Assembly: GCA_027025615.1 (NCBI GenBank)
Contig: JALVQM010000057.1
Location: 1,914 to 15,136, forward strand
Direction: 5' to 3'
Length of the DNA stretch: 13,223 bases
From: Desulfobacteraceae bacterium
GTDB taxonomy: Bacteria; Desulfobacterota; Desulfobacteria; Desulfobacterales; Desulfosarcinaceae
Of this stretch, positions 1 to 5,349 are shown one piece after another. Made by a program: the position numbers and the translations under genes. Numbering within the stretch: the stretch's first letter is position 1; each line of letters opens with the position of its first letter. A model generated the notes under the pieces. It was not told the origin of the DNA, ran no database searches, and was given only the letters and a program-made list of their open reading frames with translations.

Positions 1-539
1 CTCCTACCCAGAAGAAAACTGATATTCACTGCGCCTGTTTCTGCCCGTTCCCATTCCCTGAGCATGTGAACCATGACGGAAATTGACGGCACGGCGATAC
101 ATACCGGGGCAATGCCGGCCATGACCTGATCCCTGGCAACCCATGCCAATACCCGGCTTTTGCCCAGGCCGGTGCCGCCTTCCGCCAGGACAATCTTATT
201 GCTCTCCAAGGGCGAAATTATTTGCCGGTAATATCGCTGCTGATCTTCACGTTCCGGTTTTTTAATCGCGCCCTGGTTCTCTTTTTTCAGCCGCATCAGT
301 TGAGCGTAACAGTATTTTCCAACCAACCGACCGGGCTTGCCCTCCCCTGCTTCCTGCAGCTTTTTCAATTCTCCATCGGTGAGCTTCAGGCTTACCCGGA
401 CAAGACCGGCCTTGGGCAGTTCCAGCGGCTCAAGCCCTTCTTCCAGGGCGGACATTGCCAGTCTTTTAATAGCCTTGCCCTTGCTCATTTTCTCCCGGTA
501 TTCTTTCGGAATATCTGGAGCATAAACAGTCAAATTCAT
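1..539 (-). CDS. csf4: CRISPR-associated DinG-family helicase (type IV-A effector helicase), N-terminal part
   Basis: Only the first 179 codons are inside the window; the gene continues past position 1. The start is ATG at 539 with AGAGG a few bases upstream. A Walker A motif (GGTGLGKS, residues 121-128) follows a Q-motif-like EDQQRYYRQI (residues 99-108), as in XPD/DinG superfamily 2 helicases. The first ~95 residues lie outside the helicase core; residues 47-85 resemble a ribbon-helix-helix or similar basic DNA-binding fold. In type IV-A systems DinG is an ATP-dependent 5'-3' helicase needed for crRNA-guided interference, acting after the Csf complex binds target DNA. Context supports this: it is co-oriented with csf5-csf1-csf2-csf3 and lies just downstream of array 1. 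The helicase identity is clear from the motif, and the type IV assignment comes from the neighbours. The Walker B, Fe-S region and C-terminus cannot be judged. Confidence 0.85.
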   Translation of the reverse strand, partial: MNLTVYAPDIPKEYREKMSKGKAIKRLAMSALEEGLEPLELPKAGLVRVSLKLTDGELKKLQEAGEGKPGRLVGKYCYAQLMRLKKENQGAIKKPEREDQQRYYRQIISPLESNKIVLAEGGTGLGKSRVLAWVARDQVMAGIAPVCIAVPSISVMVHMLREWERAETGAVNISFLLGR

Positions 540-580
540 ACTGCCTCTTTGTCGGATTTTTTGATTATTCTTTAATTTCT

Positions 581-964
581 AACCAGTGCCCTTCCCCGCA
601 GGGAAGGGCCATGCATCCAAGCTGATCCCGCAGCCTACGCATCCTTTCAATGCCCCCTCATTTTAAGAGGGCCATACATCTACCATACTCTGTGAAAATT
701 CGGTGGCCGGCCCACTTTCAACGCCCTCCCGTTACGAGAGGGCCATGCATCCCGGATGGATGTAGTTAATTTTACTTCCGTCGCTGCTTTCAACGCCCTC
801 TCAAAGTGAAAGGGCCATGCATAAGTAAAGCGCAAGCCAGGGCGACCGAAAAAATCCCTTTCAACGCCCTCTCGTAACGAGAGGGCCATGCATCGCGCCA
901 ACAAGGTGGGCTTAACGATGCGGACAGCTTTCAACGCCCTCTCACTTTGAGAGGGCCATGCATC
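581..964 (-). CRISPR. CRISPR array 1: six 37-bp repeats, five spacers
   Basis: Repeats start at 581, 644, 715, 787, 858 and 928. On the minus strand each has an 8-nt 5' part (GATGCATG), a hairpin (arms GCCCTCTC and GAGAGGGC around a 5-nt loop), and an 8-nt 3' part GTTGAAAG. The GTTGAAAG end resembles common crRNA 5' handles, so I read the array on the minus strand with its leader at 965-1137. Spacers are 33, 34, 35 and 34 nt from the leader outward; the last is only 26 nt. The leader-distal repeat (581-617) has lost the GTTGAAAG end, as expected of a terminal repeat. Repeats differ from each other in loop and stem more than is usual in one array. I saw no full-length spacer match inside the window. 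Confidence 0.95.
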
Positions 965-1034
965 CATCAACCCGGAACTCACGGTAAATACTGACGATTA
1001 TCCGGGCTTTCCGCGAACCGCTCTCTGCGGTCAT
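942..1034 (-). CDS. possible leader-encoded 30-residue micro-ORF, copy 1
   Basis: ATG at 1034 lies 7-10 bases after an unusually complete Shine-Dalgarno (AAAGGAGGTGA, 1052-1042). The frame begins MTAESGSRKA, runs through the leader and ends at a TGA inside the hairpin of the first repeat of array 1. The second leader has an equal-length frame at the same place. Against a real gene, nearly all codon differences between copies are non-synonymous (about eight to one), so the peptide sequence is not visibly conserved. It may be a translated leader whose passage matters more than its product, or the SD may be fortuitous. No known family recognised. Confidence 0.35.
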   Translation of the reverse strand: MTAESGSRKARIIVSIYREFRVDGCMALSK

Positions 1035-1137
1035 TCTTGTATCACCTCCTTTGTCGATGATCTCGAAAAAAACCTGTTATTTCACAATCCGCGAACCTGC
1101 CGGGGTTTTATGCCCGGCAGAGGTTCGCGGAAAGGGT
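965..1137 (-). promoter_or_regulatory. CRISPR leader copy 1 with hairpins and strong SD
   Basis: This 173-bp block is repeated at 4827-4999 without indels (about 16 differences by my count), each time directly before the first repeat of an array. Reading on the minus strand it contains, in order, a hairpin (1130-1089: 9-bp outer and 7-bp inner stem), a T-rich stretch, AAAGGAGGTGA (1052-1042), an ATG (1034), and a second copy of GGTTCGCGG (1019-1011). Its upstream edge lies inside csf3, so csf3's last nine codons and stop belong to the repeated block. I find no convincing sigma-70 promoter in it; array 1 may be transcribed from within the block or by read-through from csf3. Confidence 0.8.
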
Positions 1138-1773
1138 AAACGGATCGACCGGCACCCAGGCGGGAACCCGCCGGGTTTTTGTCCAATACGGCGGATAGAC
1201 CGTGCGAAGGGCCAGGGCGTAGCCCGCTTCCGGTTTCTCCATCGTTGCCGGCAACGTGCGAACCTGCCACAGTCGGGTAGCCTGCTCATCATGGACAACC
1301 GTGACGCTTTTAATGCGCCCCAGGCCGTTGCGCCCATACTTGCCAACGCTGTCCAGACGGCCAAGCAGGGCCTTGATCCTGTTTTTATCGCCAATGCACC
1401 AGCACTCCGCTTTTTCCATCCACTGGCTAAAGAATATAATCTGAGCGGCCCGGAACCAGCCGGATTTGTTCGAGATAGCGTCCTTCTTGCTGACATAATC
1501 AACGTCCCTGTCTCTGGCCATTTCGTGCAGGTTATGACGCTTGTAAAACGCTGTCGAAAAAACCTCGGACTCCGGGTAAAAAAGTAACTGGCTGGCCTGC
1601 CACACTTCCCCCTGCCGGCCCAGGGGTAAATCTTCATTTGTCCAGGGGTCAGGATCACCGTCTTCCATTTTTTCTTCCGTGACCGCCCAGGCGACAAGGC
1701 TGTCCAGGTGTATGGGATGATCGGTCACGGTCACTGGCCGCCGAAACCTGAAAGTGATCTTCAACGGTTCCAT
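1108..1773 (-). CDS. csf3: type IV CRISPR-associated protein Csf3 (Cas5-like RAMP)
   Basis: This 221-residue protein is the expected Cas5-like subunit that caps the crRNA 5' handle in the type IV complex. It has the compact size of the family and a glycine-rich RAMP loop (GKYGRNGLGR, residues 144-153). The ATG at 1773 overlaps the csf2 stop by one base (TAATG), implying translational coupling. The order csf5-csf1-csf2-csf3 is the canonical type IV-A order and is the strongest support for the name. Oddly, its last nine residues (about TLSANLCRA) and stop are encoded by the edge of the duplicated leader block, and the stop lies inside that block's strong hairpin. The C-terminus may therefore have been replaced or created when the leader arrived, or the leader may have evolved from the gene's end. 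Confidence 0.8.
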   Translation of the reverse strand: MEPLKITFRFRRPVTVTDHPIHLDSLVAWAVTEEKMEDGDPDPWTNEDLPLGRQGEVWQASQLLFYPESEVFSTAFYKRHNLHEMARDRDVDYVSKKDAISNKSGWFRAAQIIFFSQWMEKAECWCIGDKNRIKALLGRLDSVGKYGRNGLGRIKSVTVVHDEQATRLWQVRTLPATMEKPEAGYALALRTVYPPYWTKTRRVPAWVPVDPFTLSANLCRA

Positions 1774-2969
1774 TATTTCTTGCTCCTTCTTTTTGTCTTT
1801 TTTGCTTTTTTGCTTTTTGCCGGTTCCGTCTTTCCTGCGGCTCTTACATGGGCAAGCTGGTCATGGTATTTTTTCCGTGCCTTGCCGTCAATATGGGTGG
1901 CAAATTTTTCAATCTCCCCGGCGTTTACATCTTCCAGACTTTCCTCCAGGGCCAGGAGGTAGTTGTCAACGGCATCATTTTCCATCAGCCTGTATTTTCC
2001 ATTTACACCCAATTCAAACAACGGAATTACTGCGTCCCCGTCATACATATCCATAACCAGGGGGCGATAACGTCCATAGCCGTTGCGTACCCAACCGCCC
2101 AGGTTTTGCAGGTTCATAAAGCCTTCCAGGGCTTTCAAGAACATTCCTCGTTGGGCTTCGCCGGGATTCAAGCAACTTGCCCGAAAAAAGAAGACGGTTC
2201 CAGGGGAAACAATCTCATGCCCCGCCCAGGTGCGGATTTGCTTATAATTGACAGGCTTGGTTTTTGGGGCTGCTTTTTCCCCCTCTTCCTTTGCCTCTTC
2301 TGCTTTTGCCTCTGCTTCAACGACTCTACCTATGACTTCATGCCACTCGGCAATGGTTTTCTCCGGGTCTTCTAATACGTCAAACATCATGGGGTCAGTC
2401 ATCTGCAGGACATCATCGTTGCGCGAAAAAGAAAAAACCTGCGTCAGATATTTTTCCTGTGTCGCAAACTGGCGGAACGGCTGCGGTATCATGCCAAGGT
2501 CACAGGTAATCTTGCTGATCGGATACATAGTGTCCGTTCGCAGGTTTGACCGGATCATGCGGGGCCCCCCACCGAAAACTCCAAAATAGGGGTGCTCCAG
2601 GGCGGCCCGGTACTCGGATATTTTGGCAATTGCACTATCCGGATACCCGTTGGGGGCACCGCATTGAAGAACTTCATATGCTTCGAGGGATAATTTTTCC
2701 CCTCTTTCTTTGAGCTTGTCTTTGATTATATCCGCCCCGCACCGGCGCATTCTGCCCCGGATACCGTTAGCGGGAAAAACAGGGGTGCGCTGTTTTTCGG
2801 TATCCGTGATTAACCACTGATACTGTGTGCCGGTAATGGGCTGGCCGCCCTTTGGCCCGTAAATCCATTTTTTTTGGGAAAAATCATAGCGGATAGCCTC
2901 GGGCGAGGCGACATGCAGCGGGGACAAAAATTGAATTGCCCCTTGAACGACTAAATAATCTTTACTCAT
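1773..2969 (-). CDS. csf2: type IV CRISPR-associated protein Csf2 (Cas7-like backbone)
   Basis: This 398-residue protein should be the Cas7-like subunit that polymerises along the crRNA spacer. The N-terminal part contains FPANGIRGRMRR (residues 65-76), the helix-start motif seen in Cas7/Csm3-type RAMPs after a small-residue loop. A glycine-rich segment GGWVRNGYGR (291-300) fits a RAMP core. Residues 216-237 form a charged E/A/K-rich insertion, and the last ~17 residues are a lysine/arginine tail; both are likely flexible and make it somewhat long for the family. The start ATG at 2969 has GGAGG six bases upstream. It follows csf1 by 11 bases and overlaps csf3, so the four genes are probably one transcript. 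Confidence 0.85.
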   Translation of the reverse strand: MSKDYLVVQGAIQFLSPLHVASPEAIRYDFSQKKWIYGPKGGQPITGTQYQWLITDTEKQRTPVFPANGIRGRMRRCGADIIKDKLKERGEKLSLEAYEVLQCGAPNGYPDSAIAKISEYRAALEHPYFGVFGGGPRMIRSNLRTDTMYPISKITCDLGMIPQPFRQFATQEKYLTQVFSFSRNDDVLQMTDPMMFDVLEDPEKTIAEWHEVIGRVVEAEAKAEEAKEEGEKAAPKTKPVNYKQIRTWAGHEIVSPGTVFFFRASCLNPGEAQRGMFLKALEGFMNLQNLGGWVRNGYGRYRPLVMDMYDGDAVIPLFELGVNGKYRLMENDAVDNYLLALEESLEDVNAGEIEKFATHIDGKARKKYHDQLAHVRAAGKTEPAKSKKAKKTKRRSKK

Positions 2970-2980
2970 TATCTTCCTCC

Positions 2981-3769
2981 TTATAGTTGTATCTTTTCCG
3001 GTTTAACCGGGTTGGGCCGATTGGTTTTGACAAGTGTAGCCAAGGCCCAAAGTTCGCCCAGGGTGGCCCGTTGCAACTCCTGAACAATACTTCGCAGTTT
3101 TTCATTCTTACTCGTGATCTCATAAATATTTGGCCACAACATCCCGTGGGCCGGATCAGAGCAATTACGATCCAGACAGACAAAGGGATGAGGAATTGCC
3201 TTTACTTTCCTTCCCCCTTCTGTTTTTTCCCGTTGATAGTCGGTAATTATATCAGCGGCTTCCCGGCACAAATCAATCTGCCGCATCAGTAGGCTGTGCC
3301 GAATTGTGAATAAATCCGGGCCAAATTTTACGCTTATCATTTCGTTGTCCAGCGTTACCGGGGTGCGCCAGACAAGGTGCTGCGTATTGCGGGTATTGGA
3401 GATGGTAACGAGGTAAGGCGGTTTGGGCGGCGTGAGAAAGAACCACGCCCGGTTGTCATCGGTCTTTAAAGGGTACGCCCCCTCTCTGGTGAAAAGCGTT
3501 CCTGAACATTTACTCATAACCTTTTTGGTGCAAGCCAGTACGCACCACTGGCAGGAAACCCGATAATCGGCGCGGTATCCCAGGTCGTGAGCGTCCATAA
3601 ACGACCGATCATTATGATACGGAAATTCTTTGACCGGATCACCCTTTGCGACCGGCTGGCCGCACCGGGTACAGAAAGTGTCCTCTTGCGCCGGCGTTAA
3701 TCCGGTTTGAGACGGAATAAGGCCCAGGGCGGACATTGCCAGTTTAGAGGGATGATAATTATTAAGCAT
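2981..3769 (-). CDS. csf1: type IV CRISPR-associated protein Csf1 (Cas8-like large subunit)
   Basis: The 262-residue protein has the Csf1 layout: a short N-terminal helix segment (KLAMSALGL, residues 9-17), then two CxxC pairs (C33/C36 and C73/C76) expected to bind zinc, then an alpha/beta and helical C-terminal half. Csf1 replaces Cas8 in type IV complexes and is the likely PAM-sensing subunit; that role is family knowledge. Extra cysteines at 80, 88, 198 and 203 are present but not obviously paired. Its ATG overlaps the last eight bases of csf5, with GGGGAGGGGG from the csf5 end acting as ribosome site. Twenty bases of its 5' coding part are identical to a stretch in the dinG 5' region. Confidence 0.85.
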   Translation of the reverse strand: MLNNYHPSKLAMSALGLIPSQTGLTPAQEDTFCTRCGQPVAKGDPVKEFPYHNDRSFMDAHDLGYRADYRVSCQWCVLACTKKVMSKCSGTLFTREGAYPLKTDDNRAWFFLTPPKPPYLVTISNTRNTQHLVWRTPVTLDNEMISVKFGPDLFTIRHSLLMRQIDLCREAADIITDYQREKTEGGRKVKAIPHPFVCLDRNCSDPAHGMLWPNIYEITSKNEKLRSIVQELQRATLGELWALATLVKTNRPNPVKPEKIQL

Positions 3770-4493
3770 TTCCCCCTCCCCGGCCGTTTAAGGAAACAAC
3801 CCGGCCCTTGCCCCTGGCTTTCAGGTATCCCAGGTGGTACACGCCCACCAGGGCCAGGGAAGTTTTGAAGGTAACTCCGACTGCGGCCAGAAAATACCGA
3901 CCGCCATGTACACGGACAGGAACAAACCGCTCAACGGCAACATCCCCCAGGGTAAAATCCTCATCGACCGGCACCCCCATATAATCACAATGCAGGAGTA
4001 TGTCCCGGCGGATGATCCCCTTGATCCGTTTGTGGACGGTTTTATTTAACTCGGTCTTTGCTTTCCCATACTGCTTACATTCTTGCCCGTACTGCTCATA
4101 ATCGGCCTTTTTCTTCTGGAAAACCATCGTGGGCAGGATGTACTTCCACAGCCTGCCTGGATGTTTGGAGGCAACGCTATACCCTCCCCCCTGCCGATAG
4201 TCCCGGATTTGCTGCAGGTTGTATTGTCTCTGAACAATCTCGCTGATTAAATGACCGTTACCGGCAAGGTAGGCACATTCTTCCGCGCCAACGGCATAAA
4301 TGACCCCATTGCGCCCCTGCTGCCCTACCCGGAAACCGGGGAAAGAACTGTTCAAGGTCTCCCCCTGGTCATCGTGATGGAAAACAACCGGATCAACCCG
4401 CCATCCACTTGCGGTACTGCCGGCGGCAAGCGCCGATCTGAAATTACCCTTTGCATTTGCCGGCAAAGGGATTTGCAAGCTATACCAACTCAT
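3762..4493 (-). CDS. csf5: CRISPR RNA endoribonuclease Csf5 (Cas6-like, type IV)
   Basis: I start this gene at ATG 4493, not at the longer open frame from 4586, because the extra 31 codons are translated CRISPR repeat and spacer, while 4493 has GGAGGTG seven bases upstream. The product is 243 residues. It begins with a hydrophobic strand-like MSWYSLQIPL and ends with a glycine/basic segment (residues 217-236, around GYLKARGKGRVV) resembling the G-rich loop of Cas6-type RAMP nucleases. Its first position in a csf5-csf1-csf2-csf3 operon supports its role in cutting pre-crRNA at the base of the repeat hairpin. Catalytic residues are not certain in this diverged family. The last repeat of array 2 ends against its ribosome-binding site, so Csf5 could cut its own mRNA leader. 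Whether it is closer to Csf5 or to a Cas6 variant cannot be settled by eye. Confidence 0.75.
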   Translation of the reverse strand: MSWYSLQIPLPANAKGNFRSALAAGSTASGWRVDPVVFHHDDQGETLNSSFPGFRVGQQGRNGVIYAVGAEECAYLAGNGHLISEIVQRQYNLQQIRDYRQGGGYSVASKHPGRLWKYILPTMVFQKKKADYEQYGQECKQYGKAKTELNKTVHKRIKGIIRRDILLHCDYMGVPVDEDFTLGDVAVERFVPVRVHGGRYFLAAVGVTFKTSLALVGVYHLGYLKARGKGRVVSLNGRGGGNA

Positions 4494-4501
4494 ATCATAA
4501 C

Positions 4502-4508
4502 ACCTCCT
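4502..4508 (-). promoter_or_regulatory. csf5 ribosome-binding site abutting the terminal CRISPR repeat
   Basis: GGAGGTG on the minus strand, seven bases before ATG 4493, fixes the csf5 start. It touches the degenerate last repeat of array 2 (4509-4545), so array RNA and csf5 translation signals are contiguous. Confidence 0.7.
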
Positions 4509-4826
4509 TCTTTTGCGCCCTTCCATTATGGAAGGGCCATTCATCTTATAAATTCTTCTGTTATCATCTGACGTGTGTTCTTTCAACGCCCCCTCAATAC
4601 AAGAGGGCCATGCATCCGGGGAGATCCATTTTTTCCCTTTTTTTGGTCTTTCAACGCCCCCTCACTTTGAGAGGGCCATACATCTGGTTACATTGCTGAG
4701 AGTACCATCAGAAGCTGCTTTCAACGCCCTTCCCATAATGGAGGGGCCATTCATCGCAGACAACCGTTTTGGACTGTTCGACAATGCACCTTTCAACGCC
4801 CCCTCACCTTGAGAGGGCCATGCATC
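4509..4826 (-). CRISPR. CRISPR array 2: five repeats, four spacers
   Basis: Repeats start at 4509, 4580, 4648, 4718 and 4790; four are 37 bp, and the one at 4718 is 38 bp because of a longer loop. Orientation is as in array 1: minus strand, leader at 4827-4999, 3' end GTTGAAAG. Spacers are 34, 33, 31 and 34 nt from the leader outward. The leader-distal repeat is degenerate in the handle. All spacers differ from those of array 1, so the arrays share a leader and repeat family but not spacer content. The array sits between leader 2 and the csf5 ribosome site, so array transcripts probably continue into the csf operon. Confidence 0.95.
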
Positions 4827-4896
4827 GGTCAACCCGGAACTCATGGTAAACACTGCCGATTTTCCCGGCTTTCCGCGAACCGCTCCCTGCGGTCAT
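4804..4896 (-). CDS. possible leader-encoded 30-residue micro-ORF, copy 2
   Basis: Same length and position as the copy at 942-1034: ATG at 4896, AAAGGAGGTGA at 4914-4904, stop TGA in the hairpin of the first repeat of array 2. It begins MTAGSGSRKA. There are no indels between the copies, but substitutions are mostly amino-acid changing, so constraint on the peptide is doubtful. Confidence 0.35.
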   Translation of the reverse strand: MTAGSGSRKAGKIGSVYHEFRVDRCMALSR

Positions 4897-4999
4897 TCTT
4901 GCTTCACCTCCTTTGTCGCTGATCTCGAAAAAAGCCTGTTATTTCAACACACGCGAACCTGCCGGGGTTTTATGCCCGGCAGAGGTTCGCGGAAAGGGT
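4827..4999 (-). promoter_or_regulatory. CRISPR leader copy 2
   Basis: Direct repeat of 965-1137, offset by exactly 3862 bases with no gaps. The upstream 47 bases, holding the hairpin (4992-4952), are identical in both copies; most differences fall in the SD-to-repeat part and just after the hairpin. Here the block is not preceded by csf3 but by a palindrome-rich gap (5000-5241), so its own promoter probably lies there or in the block. Confidence 0.8.
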
Positions 5000-5040
5000 G
5001 AGGGCGAACCACTTAGCCGGTAACACCTTATTTTCACATC

Positions 5041-5147
5041 AGGTAATCAATTTTGATTCTAAGCGTTACAGACATGCAGAAAGATAAACACAGGTAATCA
5101 GGAAATGCAAGGGCTTTCTTAAGTTTTCAAACCTAAATTGATTACCT
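5041..5147. repeat. inverted repeat with a third GGTAATCA copy, upstream of leader 2
   Basis: A perfect 13-bp inverted repeat (AGGTAATCAATTT at 5041-5053, its complement at 5135-5147) encloses a further direct copy of CAGGTAATCA (5091-5100). The left arm runs into a small palindrome ATCAATTTTGAT (5046-5057). It lies in a gene-free stretch, upstream of the leader 2/array 2/csf5 unit. An operator, a plasmid iteron-type site or a recombination site are all possible; the sequence does not decide. Confidence 0.6.
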
Positions 5148-5190
5148 TTAATAAAATCAGGCGATTAAGGAGAGGAAAAATAAAGAGGGG

Positions 5191-5231
5191 AGGGCACATT
5201 TTCAGCGATACGTCAACCAAAAATGTGCCCT
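5191..5231. repeat. 12-bp inverted repeat beside the mini-array
   Basis: AGGGCACATTTT (5191-5202) and its exact complement (5220-5231) flank 17 bases. On the minus strand the hairpin follows the mini-array and is followed by CCCCTCTTTATTTTT, so it might terminate or stabilise the mini-array transcript. The loop is long for a standard intrinsic terminator. The rest of the 5000-5241 gap shows no gene I can support. Confidence 0.55.
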
Positions 5232-5241
5232 GTCAGGAGGA

Positions 5242-5349
5242 ACACCAACGCCTTTCCCTTGCGGAAAGGCCATGCATCATAACGTATAAATCTTGTGCAA
5301 CTCCGGGCGCATCTTTCAACGCCTTTCCGTAACGGAAGGGCCACGCATC
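5242..5349 (-). CRISPR. orphan CRISPR mini-array: two repeats, one 34-nt spacer
   Basis: Repeats at 5242-5278 and 5313-5349 are of the same family (CCATGCATC side and GTTGAAAG handle in the second), but their stems are CCTTTCC/GGAAAGG-type rather than CCCTCTC/GAGAGGG. The repeat at 5242 has a degenerate handle, so it is the leader-distal one in the same minus-strand orientation. No copy of the leader is present. Instead the first repeat begins directly after the stop codon of the 130-residue gene, so expression would depend on read-through from that gene. Confidence 0.9.

Noticed and set aside
222..575. 117-codon plus-strand frame opposite dinG
   Set aside because: Antisense to a helicase with a clear Walker A; no independent support.
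680..982. 100-codon minus-strand open frame across array 1
   Set aside because: It is repeat and spacer sequence read through in one frame, with recurrent AWPS-type peptides from the repeats.
1089..1130. Leader hairpin as a simple intrinsic terminator of csf3
   Set aside because: No T-run follows directly; the nearest is more than 15 bases later, and the same hairpin heads leader 2 with no gene before it.
1051..1697. Open frames of 178 and 206 codons overlapping csf3
   Set aside because: They are other-frame shadows of csf3, with unnatural composition and no ribosome sites.
4494..4586. N-terminal extension of csf5 to ATG 4586
   Set aside because: The extra codons are translated CRISPR repeat and spacer; ATG 4493 has a good ribosome site.
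4662..4853. 63-codon open frame across array 2
   Set aside because: Same reason: composed of CRISPR repeats and spacers.
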